Shown here piece by piece: positions 9,038 to 20,881 of a stretch of DNA of 64,000 nt. The position numbers and the translations under genes were made by a program. Source of the stretch: Mesostigma viride (taxonomy: Eukaryota > Streptophyta > Mesostigmatophyceae > Mesostigmatales > Mesostigmataceae); the NCBI GenBank assembly GCA_009746045.1, contig RPFO01000225.1, positions 979,090 through 1,043,089 of the forward strand, read 5' to 3'. The notes below the pieces were generated by a model, which searched no databases, was not told the origin of the DNA, and saw only the letters and a program-made list of their open reading frames with translations. The first letter of the stretch is position 1. Each line of letters starts with the position of its first letter.

Positions 9038-12000
9038 CTATTGTGCACAAGCCTTTGGTCTTGTCCAGCCACGACCGTGCAACGCAGGCAACCTGCATAG
9101 GTCCACACTCCGGAGGATGGATACCACCGCCGGCACCATGCATGCAGCTCCAGACACACCCATAGAGACAAGGAAAACAAGGGCACTTGCCGTAAGGCTG
9201 TGGCGCGTGACCTCGGCGGTGCATGTGCCGGATGCCAGGTCCTTGCTTAGCTGCAGTTGGTGCTGCTGGCCTCGCGCCCATGTGGCGCCCAGCGCGGGTT
9301 TCATGCGACCGTCCTTCTCCACCATCTGATTGGTCACCTGCGCGCCCGACAGCCGCAAGAGTGGGAGGCAGCGCGCACAAGAGCAGAGAGCTTAAACATT
9401 CGTCATTGTAACATTAGCAGAGCTCATGGCAAATTGCAAATCAATATTTGACGATAGCAGTAGTACATGAATTTTGGTAAGGAGTCATGCACCACTCACT
9501 ATGCGCACTAGAACAGGCAAAGTGTGCACAGATGACCATGCATGGCCGCACTCACCCGCACTCATGATGCCGGCCTGACATGGATACCTTACGGTTGCGT
9601 ACATGGGTGGTAGAAAGGGGCGTTCATGATCGTGAATCCACTCGCACATGCCCCTGCACAAGTTTCAGGAAGATCATGCGCCAGGCCATGCTCGGGCAGC
9701 ACCTGGCAGCAGCCCAAGAGCAACACCACACATTGCCAGACATGAACAAGCCACCATCATCTTCGTCTACCATTGCGACCCACCCTGTCAGCTCCAACCA
9801 TGGGCAGCTTATCCTGTGTACCGGAATGCTAGAAGCGGCAGGGAACTGACATGCGGCCAGGTGGTGCAGCATGCCACCACACCAGCATACGACGAGCAGG
9901 CCCTTGCAAAACACTAGGCCAAGCGGAGGGGCGTGCGCGTGCGGGGTCATGCACCAGCACGTGATGCCATAAACTCAGTTGCTTGCAAACACGAGCACAC
10001 AGGGCTTGGGCGCGGGGCCATGCATCCGCATGGAATGGGGGAACCCATACAACCATCACTACCATCACTACACCTTGCTACACAGAGCAGAGGGCGTTCT
10101 CTACACGCGTGCGCGTACCAGCACGGCCAGGCGGTGCCGCTTGGCCATACACGCGTGCGCGTACCAGCACGGCCAGGCGGTGCCGCTTGGCCAGGAACTT
10201 GAGCGCGTGGCCGAGGGCATTCATGAGCGCGAGGCCTGGAGCGGTGACAGGGGGCAGCGGCAAGTATGTGGCCAGGGTCAGGGGGCGGCAGCGTGACCGC
10301 AAGACCCAAGGGACACAGGTGTGGGGGTCGACAGGCCTGGTGAATCCCTGCCAGCAGCGCTCCTGTGTGTTTCCTTGGACGGGCCAGGGCCACCATTTAC
10401 GCAATGTGGTGGGTTCTGTGCTCGAAAGACTGGCATGATGGCGACACGAAAATGTTTAGTGAGTATGCAAAACTTCGGCAACCCTCTCCTACTGCCATCC
10501 ACATACCCCCTCCCTTTGTGCCATCTGCCTCACCTTATGCCTGCAACCCTCTCCTACTGCCATCCGCATCAACCCCCTGCCTTTGTGCCATCTGCCTCAC
10601 CTTATGCCTGCGACCCTCTCCTACTGCCATCCGCCTCACCCCCCCCTGTGCCATCTGCGTCACCTTATACCTGCAAACCTCACCAACCACCATCTGCCTC
10701 ACCTTGTGCGTTGGGCACGCCCAACACGGGCTTGAGCACGGCTGACGCGGAGTCGATGACAAGCAGCGTGGAGAGGTGGACGGGGTTGGCCTGCACCCGC
10801 CGTGTCATGGGGCGGGGATGGGGGGGGGGAGCCGATATGTGAACAAAGCACATGGTACCACGACTCCTATCACATGGTGAAATCAAATATCGCGGATGCT
10901 GCCAATGCAACAGGTCAGTGCAGTACCTTCATGCCCGGTCAAGCGCCCGTGCTTATAAACCGCATGCCGTGCGCACAACTGGCACGCCAATGGAGAGATC
11001 GGGCCCATTACAACAACAAGCCCCGCAGGTGCCAGCAAAGCTTCAAGGGGGGGGGGTTCATGCAGCAACGGGGGCATTGCCAGCAGACGTGGCACGGACG
11101 TGTGCGAACCGCGTCTCCAGGCGCATGAAAGCGCACCAAGTGTCGCGATGCCCCGACAAAAGCTGCCCCCATCATCCGAGGACCGCAGAGGGCGTGCGTT
11201 GTGCTAGCGGCCTCAACGCCTGATAGCGGACACCGAGGCAAACTGCCTTCCCACCCAGGTATCTGCGCCCCATTGCGTGTGTATGGGAGGGAGGGCGGCC
11301 CATGGGTGTGCGGATCCAAAATATCATCTGCCATCAAGGACTTGAAGAGGAGGCATGGGCCGCGTGTCCACACCGTGGCCTGCGTGCCGCACGCCAACCC
11401 GCTGGCTCTGGTGCACGTGCCCACCTGCTCCTGCATCTTCATCGCCAGCCACTCCACCACACCCAGCAGCGAGGGCGCGTCGAACGCGTGCAGCACCGCC
11501 ACGCGCTTAAGGGCATCCGACAAGGCCTCCCGCGGCGCCGCCACCTGAGGGCACATGAGGGGGGGTGGGGGGCGGGGGCAGGGGGCGGGGGGCGGGGGGC
11601 GGGGGGCGGGGGGGGGGGCGGGCAGGGCACGCCATGGTAGAGTGCACACTATTTTTACTGCAGACTTTTGAAGAACTATCAGGCTTTTGCGCCGGCGAAA
11701 ACCTGAAAAGCAAGTAGACATGTCTGGCATGCTTCTAGCAAACGCGTGTACTTGGACGGTCGCAGAAGCCGTGGGCTGCATCCCGTCACTGCAACAGCAA
11801 GGTGCCACACGCCCGCTGCAACCAGACAGTGTGAGGCAGCGACGACATTACTTGCTGTTTCTTGGCATTAGACCTTAAGGTTAGCATTGAAATGCAAGGC
11901 ACTCTATGAACAGGGATAAAAGATAGAACACATTTGTAGCAGTGCATATTTTACAGGCAAAAACTACAGGCGAACTCATCACCTTCCCTCCTTCCTCTTC

Positions 12001-15000
12001 ATAGCTCTCTCGGGACCAGGGGGTCCGAGGGGTAGTGTGTGCCGCAATATTCCCACCAAAGTTACTCAAGCCGATCTGCATGCACGTCACCGCATGTGCA
12101 GCGAGCTTCAGAAACTACTAAACCTAGCCACGGCTCACGAGATTACGATCTCACAAGCTGCTGAATCTAGTGAAACTTGCGAATGCTCCACGAGCTTATA
12201 CAGACAGCAACAGCCGCGTCTGCACGTGCGTGTTAGCCTAGGCCACAGGCAGGCAGGCAGACAACGACCTGCCCATTGGCATCTCCGGCCGCCCATGATG
12301 GCTGCCGGCCACCGTCACCTCCCCCAGGGTTTCCACCCACTGGTGCCTGTGCCAGGTGCCTACAGCGTGTAGAAAAAGACTGGCAACCGTGCCACATAAT
12401 TCAAAAAAACTAGACACCATCCCAATTGGCTTTCATGCACTACCAGCACCACCCATGCACAAGGCACGCACCTGAGGGTCCCTGGCCCGCAGCATGTGCC
12501 GGCACATGAGTGAGAGGCGCTGGGGGCTGAAGGTGCCGCATGTGTCGACGAACACCACACGCGCCGTGTCATGGGACGTCACTGCACTGGCAGCCGCGCT
12601 GAACACCACCTGTCAAGCCGTGGATGATTGTCACGGGGTGTCGGGTACGAGTGAGGCACGGCATCGATGGAGGGCGCGGTCGCTTGTGTGCCGGTACCGA
12701 TGGACACCCACGTGAATGCATGCCATCTAGCACACATGCAGCACACGCATGAATGCCAAGCAGTGTCCCGTGCAGCACGCACAGGATTGAATGTACCTGA
12801 GAGTATCCACGCAGCCGCTTCAACGAGCGTTGCACATGCATCAACCGCACACAGACAAGAACAGGAAGGAACAAGGGGCAGTCACTCGTGGGAAATGGAC
12901 GCGGCCGTCCCCCTGGTGGCCGGGTCGCCACCGCGCCGCCCGCAGATGGGCCAACCGTGATCACGGGGATGACGTGAACGGTGGTAGAAGGCCTGCCATG
13001 AGTGCGCCATACTAGGTGTGCCAATAGGCGTGCCATGAGCAGGCGAGCCAGGGAGAATGGGCACCATCAAATAACCCAACAGGGGCCCACCCTTGGCATC
13101 CCCCAACATCGGATCCCTGGAATCGCCGGTCCGACAGGCCCAAACCAACGGGTAGGCCCCTGGCTTCGCGCTTAACCCTTAGTCCGCTGACCCATTTTTG
13201 GCACTTTCATACCCCTGAAAATAAAAAAATTCATAACTCCCAGGCCACAACTCCAAATACCCCCAGCCAAGATGCTAGGAGTATCTACACTTCAAGGGCT
13301 TTCAGACTATGCATTAATACCTTGGCTCTATCAAAGCATTTGGATGATAGCTCTACTCAAAGTCGGCCAAAAGACGATCCTTTTTTCCCAAGGAAAAGTC
13401 TACCCCCCCCTAGCTTCCCAGGTAGGGTGGGGAATCTCAATACCAACATTGGACAACTTCGTTGGATAGTCCAATGGTGGTTTCCTTGGGTCAGACCACC
13501 CGGATGACCCATTAGACCCATACAAGGTGCTCATTTACGTGTGTGGGTTACGCGCGCGTAAATAGCCATCTATGACATGCAATACAAGAATGCATTATAA
13601 CAAGCTATAAAAGATTGCCAAAGGTGCTGGAATACAAACATGTTGCCTACCTGCATTAACGAAATGACATGCTCCAAAGAAATGCCATAAACTGGTCACT
13701 TTGAGGGCTAATACCGCTCTTTACAGCAGGCATGGAAGCTTGCTGAAAGGTGCACTAATAAGCTCGTCAAATATAATGCATGGGAGACGTATTCCGCTGC
13801 AAAGGACACGCAAACACGTTGCCGTACCCGGCTCGTTCATGTCCTGCCCGGATTCCACTGGCTGGGACCCTCATATCTCACACATACCGTTGCTTTACAG
13901 GCATAGGTCGCCATAGCCGCATCATGCATGCATCCTTTATGATTACCAGGTTGATGCTGCGTTCAAAGATTACCAATAAACGCGTCCGCATTCCCAGCAA
14001 ACGCATCAGCGGACATCCCGTACCAAATGTGGATGCTTGGGCTGGCGCAGACTGCCCGGCCATGAGGATAAAATGGAAATATGATAAGCGATTACTCATC
14101 TGGCACTGAGTACACTGTGTCACGACCAAGAAGGCAGTATTTTTCCACCTGAATTTTCCCAATCCTACCAGTTTGGCCATGCCTGACCTACGAAAATCAC
14201 GCATCATCATTCTGAGCAACATTCTAAACCGTTTCTAGCCGCGAGACGCAAAATCTCCCTGATAACGGCACGTTGGCAGCCATATCTCGTTGCGCGCGCG
14301 CGAGTGAAAATTTCCCGCCAAAGTCACGTGACCCCCTATGATTACAGCCCTATAATTACCAGGCTATGGCGGATATTACCCCCAAACCTATGCATCACCT
14401 TCGTCCCTAAGTGTTCCCGGACCCACCGGACAACTGTCCACCGTCACAAGTGGCGTGGCGCTCTCGGCGCGGCGCGAAATTCGACCGTTAGTCAACCCCC
14501 CCGACAGGTCGGGGGGGTAGCGGACTATGGGTTAAGGATATCAAAGTCATATTTGAGCCCTGGATTGGCTCCCTACCTACAAGGTCGCAGCACTGGTCGG
14601 TCGGACCCATTCTTAAAGGTGAAGCTAGGTGTGTTGAGCGACCGGGCTGCGCTACAAGGCAGAGGCATAGCGCGGTAACTACCAAATCTTTGAAGCGACG
14701 ACGGTCATGTTGGGTCGTACGGGGCACTTTGTACCCTGGTGAGGGGTACACCCATGTACCCTGATTGGCACACGTGAGGAGGGCTCAGACACGCCCCATG
14801 CAGCGCAGCTGCGATGGTGGCACGAGCACAAAGCAGCGCCGGTTGCTGGTCGGTGCATGCTGACATGTTCAGGCCGAATTCCTATGTTTCGTGTCCAGCA
14901 TCGCCCTGGGCACATGGTCCATCCACATGCAGTAGCACCCACCCGCCTACCTGTGTCTTGGCTCCCCACCCACCTACCTGCTCCCCACCCGCCTACCTGC

Positions 15001-18000
15001 GTGTTGGCTCCCCACCCGCCTACCTGCGTGTTGGCTCCCCACCCGCCTACCTGCGTCTTGGCTCCCCACCCGCCTACCTGCGTCTTGGCTCCCCACCCGC
15101 CTACCTGCGTCTTGGCTCCCCACCCGCCTACCTGCGTCTTGGCTCCCCACCCGCCTACCTGCGTCTTGGCTCCCCACCCGCCTACCTGTGTCTTGGCTCC
15201 CCACCCACCTACCTGCGTCTTGGCTCCCCACCCGCCTACCTGCGTCTTGGCTCCCCACCCGCCTACCTGCGTGTTGGCTCCCCACCCGCCTACCTGCGTG
15301 TTGGCTCCCCACCCGCCTACCTGCGTCTTGGCTCCCCACCCGCCTACCTGCGTCTTGGCTCCCCACCCGCCTACCTGTGTCTTGGCTCCCCACCCACCTA
15401 CCTGCGTCTTGGCTCCCCACCCGCCTACCTGTGTCTTGGCTCCCCACCCGCCTACCTGCGTCTTGGCTCCCCACCCGCCTACCTGCGTGTTGGCTCCCCA
15501 CCCGCCTACCTGTGTCTTGGCTCCCCACCCGCCTACCTGCGTCTTGGCTCCCCACCCGCCTACCTGCGTCTTGGCTCCCCACCCGCCTACCTGCGTCTTG
15601 GCTCCCCACCCGCCTACCTGTGTCTTGGCTCCCCACCCGCCTACCTGCGTCTTGGCTCCCCACCCGCCTACCTGTGTCTTGGCTCCCCACCCACCTACCT
15701 GTGTCTTGGCTCCCCACCCGCCTACCTGCTCCCCACCCGCCTACCTGCGTCTTGGCTCCCCACCCACCTACCTGCTCCCCACCCGCCTACCTGCGTCTTG
15801 GCTCCCCACCCGCCTACCTGTGTCTTGGCTCCCCACCCGCCTACCTGCGTCTTGGCTCCCCACCCGCCTACCTGTGTCTTGGCTCCCCACCCACCTACCT
15901 GTGTCTTGGCTCCCCACCCGCCTACCTGCTCCCCACCCGCCTACCTGTGTCTTGGCTCCCCACCCGCCTACCTGCGTCTTGGCTCCCCACCCGCCTACCT
16001 GTGTCTTGGCTCCCCACCCGCCTACCTGCGTCTTGGCTCCCCACCCGCCTACCTGTGTCTTGGCTCCCCACCCGCCTACCTGCGTCTTGGCTCCCCACCC
16101 GCCTACCTACGTCTTGGCTCCCCACCCGCCTACCTGCGTCTTGGCTCCCCACCCGCCTACCTGTGTCTTGGCTCCCCACCCGCCTACCTGCGTCTTGGCT
16201 CCCCACCCGCCTACCTGTGTCTTGGCTCCCCACCCGCCTACCTGCGTCTTGGCTCCCCACCCGCCTACCTGCGTCTTGGCTCCCCACCCGCCTACCTGCG
16301 TCTTGGCTCCCCACCCGCCTACCTGTGTCTTGGCTCCCCACCCGCCTACCTGTGTCTTGGCTCCCCACCCGCCTACCTGCGTCTTGGCTCCCCACCCGCC
16401 TACCTGTGTCTTGGCTCCCCACCCGCCTACCTGCGTCTTGGCTCCCCACCCGCCTACCTGTGTCTTGGCTCCCCACCCACCTACCTGTGTCTTGGCTCCC
16501 CACCCGCCTACCTGCTCCCCACCCGCCTACCTGTGTCTTGGCTCCCCACCCGCCTACCTGCGTCTTGGCTCCCCACCCGCCTACCTGTGTCTTGGCTCCC
16601 CACCCGCCTACCTGCGTCTTGGCTCCCCACCCGCCTACCTGTGTCTTGGCTCCCCACCCGCCTACCTGCGTCTTGGCTCCCCACCCGCCTACCTGCGTCT
16701 TGGCTCCCCACCCGCCTACCTGCGTCTTGGCTCCCCACCCGCCTACCTGTGTCTTGGCTCCCCACCCGCCTACCTGTGTCTTGGCTCCCCACCCGCCTAC
16801 CTGCGTCTTGGCTCCCCACCCGCCTACCTGTGTCTTGGCTCCCCACCCGCCTACCTGCGTCTTGGCTCCCCACCCGCCTACCTGCGTCTTGGCTCCCCAC
16901 CCGCCTACCTGTGTCTTGGCTCCCCACCCGCCTACCTGTGTCTTGGCTCCCCACCCGCCTACCTGTGTCTTGGCTCCCCACCCGCCTACCTGCGTCTTGG
17001 CTCCCCACCCGCCTACCTGCTCCCCACCCGCCTACCTGTGTCTTGGCTCCCCACCCGCCTACCTGCGTCTTGGCTCCCCACCCGCCTACCTGCGTCTTGG
17101 CTCCCCACCCGCCTACCTGCTCCCCACCCGCCTACCTGTGTCTTGGCTCCCCACCCGCCTACCTGTGTCTTGGCTCCCCACCCGCCTACCTGCGTCTTGG
17201 CTCCCCACCCGCCTACCTGTGTCTTGGCTCCCCACCCGCCTACCTGCTCCCCACCCGCCTACCTGTGTCTTGGCTCCCCACCCGCCTACCTGCGTCTTGG
17301 CTCCCCACCCGCCTACCTGCGTCTTGGCTCCCCACCCGCCTACCTGCGTCTTGGCTCCCCACCCGCCTACCTGCGTCTTGGCTCCCCACCCGCCTACCTG
17401 TGTCTTGGCTCCCCACCCGCCTACCTGTGTCTTGGCTCCCCACCCGCCTACCTGCGTCTTGGCTCCCCACCCGCCTACCTGTGTCTTGGCTCCCCACCCG
17501 CCTACCTGTGTCTTGGCTCCCCACCCGCCTACCTGCGTCTTGGCTCCCCACCCGCCTACCTGTGTCTTGGCTGCCCACCCGCCTACCTGCGTCTTGGCTC
17601 CCCACCCGCCTACCTGTGTCTTGGCTCCCCACCCGCCTACCTGCGTCTTGGCTCCCCACCCGCCTACCTGTGTCTTGGCTCCCCACCCGCCTACCTGTGT
17701 CTTGGCTCCCCACCCGCCTACCTGTGTCTTGGCTCCCCACCCGCCTACCTGTGTCTTGGCTCCCCACCCGCCTACCTGCGTCTTGGCTCCCCACCCGCCT
17801 ACCTGTGTCTTGGCTCCCCACCCGCCTACCTGTGTCTTGGCTCCCCACCCACCTACCTGCGTCTTGGCTCCCCACCCGCCTACCTGTGTCTTGGCTCCCC
17901 ACCCACCTACCTGCGTCTTGGCTCCCCACCCGCCTACCTGTGTCTTGGCTCCCCACCCGCCTACCTGCGTCTTGGCTCCCCACCCGCCTACCTGCGTCTT

Positions 18001-20881
18001 GGCTCCCCACCCGCCTACCTGTGTCTTGGCTCCCCACCCGCCTACCTGCGTCTTGGCTCCCCACCCGCCTACCTGTGTCTTGGCTCCCCACCCGCCTACC
18101 TGCGTCTTGGCTCCCCACCCGCCTACCTGTGTCTTGGCTCCCCACCCGCCTACCTGTGTCTTGGCTCCCCACCCGCCTACCTGTGTCTTGGCTCCCCACC
18201 CGCCTACCTGTGTCTTGGCTCCCCACCCACCTACCTGCGTCTTGGCTCCCCACCCGCCTACCTGTGTCTTGGCTCCCCACCCGCCTACCTGCGTCTTGGC
18301 TCCCCACCCGCCTACCTGTGTCTTGGCTCCCCACCCACCTACCTGCGTCTTGGCTCCCCACCCGCCTACCTGTGTCTTGGCTCCCCACCCGCCTACCTGC
18401 GTCTTGGCTCCCCACCCGCCTACCTGTGTCTTGGCTCCCCACCCGCCTACCTGTGTCTTGGCTCCCCACCCGCCTACCTGCGTCTTGGCTCCCCACCCGC
18501 CTACCTGCGTCTTGGCTCCCCACCCGCCTACCTGTGTCTTGGCTCCCCACCCACCTACCTGCGTCTTGGCTCCCCACCCGCCTACCTGTGTCTTGGCTCC
18601 CCACCCGCCTACCTGTGTCTTGGCTCCCCACCCGCCTACCTGCGTCTTGGCTCCCCACCCGCCTACCTGTGTCTTGGCTCCCCACCCGCCTACCTGTGTC
18701 TTGGCTCCCCACCCGCCTACCTGCTCCCCACCCGCCTACCTGCGTCTTGGCTCCCCACCCGCCTACCTGCGTCTTGGCTCCCCACCCGCCTACCTGCGTC
18801 TTGGCTCCCCACCCGCCTACCTGCGTCTTGGCTCCCCACCCGCCTACCTGCGTCTTTGCTCCCCACCCGCCTACCTGCGTCTTGGCTCCCCACCCACCTA
18901 CCTGCGTCTTGCCCACCGCGGATGTGCCGACCAGCTCAGTGACCACCCCCACGCGCAGCCCACCGCGCAGGAGGGCGTCCAGGCTGCGGGGCCATGAGCG
19001 GGGCACGCAAGGGGTGCATGCAAGGGGGCCACGCAAGGGGGGCACGCAAGGAGGACAATGGAGGACACCGCACGGCTGAATGCCAAGTGAGCCACAGGGA
19101 GAGGGGCAGCATATGGCTTGGTGGGGGAAATGGGTATGGGGGACAAGAGAAGCCACCGGCGCGGGGTGAAGATGTAGGGTGCGGCTTCCCACAGGGTCCA
19201 AGAGCGGGTACAGGGGAAATCGCATGGCAGACAGGCACACACACATGTGCCTGCCTGCGCATTCAACAGGATGGGAAGCACTACTCCGAAGAGAAGGCTT
19301 GGAGGTGGGGGCGACCCTTGGAGCCACACAAGCAACCTGCCATCCTGGCGCCAGCAGTCCTTGTACACCACTTAGGCCTGGCCAGAACTAGCCAGGGTTT
19401 GGCCATGCCATAGTATGCAGCACGGTATGGTCTAGACCAGCCCGCCTGATGCTTTCTTGGCGCTGGAATCTCAAGCACCGTGGCAAGCCATGGCTGGCAT
19501 CCGGCAATACACGATGGACGGACGGACGGGTAGACGGACGGACGGACGGACGGACGGACAGGCGGGCAGGCGGGCGGGCGGATGGAGTTACCACGGTGAT
19601 CGTAACTAATAGATTGCATCATGGAAATCAACACACGCACAATGACACCTGACTGGCGGCTTATGTGGGTCCCACATCCCTTACCTGGCACACCCTGTGG
19701 AGACCGCATGCCCCATGCACGCCGCACTGCCTCCTGGCGCATCCGTTAGGGCCCCATCACCGCCGGTGGCAGAAGCGCCCGCGAGCGGCGTGGGCACAAG
19801 CAGCACATAGTTGCTGGTCAGGTAGCGGGAGACAGCATCCAGCATCTGCGCGGGAGGAGAGGGATGCAGGGAGGCATGGGGGAACGCGGCGCCGCGAGCA
19901 GAGAGGAGCGGACAAGAGCCGGCAAATCGGGAGCTCATTGACGCGGCATGCACGCAAAGAGACCACTTAGCAAAACTCCGTCCAACGGTTACAGGAAAAA
20001 AACGTAGGAATATGTAGGATGCCCGGCACCTGTTGATAGGGGACTGGATGGGCACCGCGGGTCCGGCCCCTCATCCCCACATCACTCACACATGGAAGCC
20101 GAGGCAAGCCCACCAGTCCCGCCAGGGTACACAGGTGCCTCTGCGCAGGGAAGTAAACCGTTCCTATTACTTACTGTGGAGTGGATGAGGTATGTTCCTA
20201 GCCATCCGTTGCTGCAACTGTGTGCTTGATTCCCTACCTCCTTCACGGCGGCGGCGCTCTCATGGCCAGGTGCCTGCAGCATGGAGGTATCCCAGAGGAT
20301 GTAGTCCTCCACTGCGGGCATGGGGCACGGTAGGTATGCATAACAAGCATGGGGGAAAATAAAATAAACCAGAATCATGTGTCTTGACAGCATGAGGTGT
20401 CCCACAGGATGTGATGCTCGATTCACTGCAGGCATTACACACGGATACAGACACCACAACACACACAGTGTGAGCATACGGCGATAAGGTCAAGGATTAG
20501 CTTCATGAGGGATAGACATGGCTAAGCTGCACATCTCAGTATGCACAGAGACCTTGGATGCCATTACGCCAACACCATAACGTAGAATGGAATTGCAATT
20601 GCATGATTCGCTTGAACTTAATACGAGTTCAGAACCTTGCTTCAACTTCTCATTAGTAAAAAGGTATATGCACGGCAAAAAACGAATCCTCTGTAACTTG
20701 CGATCGCTGATTTGATTTGGTCAGCAGCAGGACAGTTTTCGGCAGGCGAGAAACCGCAGTGCAGCTGTTTTCTCGCAAGTTCAAGAAGTTTTACACCTCG
20801 TGGGAACTCACCGGTATGCACTCCATGGCGCGCAAGTTGCAGCACTACCTCAGGAGCAAGTCCTGTGGCGGACAAGTTCAT
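9038..20881 (-). CDS. RAD51D: DNA repair recombinase RAD51D
   Basis: RAD51D is a RAD51-paralogue ATPase of the BCDX2 complex, which acts in the nucleus in homologous recombination. Exons on the minus strand: 20881-20812, 20311-20238, 19845-19685, 18983-18902, 12609-12472, 11544-11425, 10790-10703, 10235-10165, and 9337 to 9191 or 9038. All joins keep phase. Landmarks in order: HGVHTVEDYILWD (N-terminal domain), LDALLRGG, Walker A GTSAVGKTQ, RVVFVDTCGTFSPQRL, RVAVLHAFDAPSLLG, Walker B TLLVIDSASAV, ALMNALGHALKFLAKRH, then VTNQMVEKDGRMKPALGATW. These follow plant RAD51D closely and fit RAD51B and XRCC3 less well. The last exon is uncertain. It either reads to the TAG at 9040-9038 (367 residues), or leaves through a GC donor at 9190 into an exon I cannot find (at least 317 residues; the family is about 320-330). 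Confidence 0.9.
10102..10193 (-). repeat. 46-bp perfect tandem duplication over the exon 8 splice donor
   Basis: Copies 10102-10147 and 10148-10193 are identical. Each contains the last 29 bases of RAD51D exon 8 and the first 17 of the intron, including the CTG|GTACGC donor. The upstream donor (after 10165) keeps the frame; using the second would add 46 bases and shift it. Confidence 0.9.
10481..10715 (-). repeat. About 65-bp tandem repeat seeded at the exon 7 splice donor
   Basis: Roughly three and a half units lie in RAD51D intron 7 and run up to the exon 7 border. On the minus strand each contains a version of AAG|GTGAGGCAGATGG, which is the real junction at 10703/10702. Units drift by small changes and the last one is shorter. 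Confidence 0.8.
11552..11630 (+). repeat. Poly-G rich tract in RAD51D intron 5
   Basis: Runs of up to nine G separated by single C or A lie just upstream of exon 6 on the coding strand, where they read as a C-rich pyrimidine tract before the acceptor. The G strand could fold as a quadruplex. Confidence 0.7.
13176..14531. mobile_element. Short piggyBac-like element in RAD51D intron 4
   Basis: A 1,356-bp stretch is bounded by TTAA at both ends (13172-13175 and 14532-14535). Inverted ends begin CCCTTAGTCCGCT on the left and CCCATAGTCCGCT on the right (12 of 13 match). TTAA targets with ends starting CCC are the hallmark of piggyBac transposons. No long transposase frame is present, so it would be a non-autonomous or decayed copy. 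The right end carries a 10-bp perfect hairpin of C7GAC/GTCG7 at 14496-14517. Confidence 0.65.
14940..18902 (-). repeat. 27-bp minisatellite, about 145 copies, in RAD51D intron 4
   Basis: On the minus strand each unit carries AAGACGCAG followed by GTAGGCGGGTGGGGAGCC. The first nine bases equal the last three codons of exon 4 (the Lys-Thr-Gln of Walker A) and the next bases equal the splice donor. Units vary mainly by ACGCAG/ACACAG and GGCGGG/GGTGGG. Nine or so short units lack 8 bp (19-bp units) and shift the reading frame. In frame with exon 4 the array reads VGGWGAKTQ repeats. It fills most of intron 4, whose acceptor lies at 12610. Confidence 0.95.
19514..19583 (+). repeat. Short GGAC/GGGC tetranucleotide array
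   Basis: About 17 units of the same motifs as the large array at 2274-3754, inside RAD51D intron 3. It shows that the motif arises repeatedly in this genome. Confidence 0.9.

Noticed and set aside
13878-14222. Transposase frame inside the piggyBac-like element (minus strand, 114 residues)
   Set aside because: No catalytic Asp pattern or DDE block can be seen, and the frame is short.
18902-18983. RAD51B or XRCC3 identity for the recombinase
   Set aside because: RAD51B shares TELVG before Walker A, but HGVHTVEDYILWD, the VLHAFD block and the KPALGATW end fit RAD51D better.
14814-19079. 1,200-1,400-residue plus-strand open frames over the minisatellite
   Set aside because: They are products of a 27-bp unit without stops, antisense to RAD51D, and change frame at each 19-bp unit.
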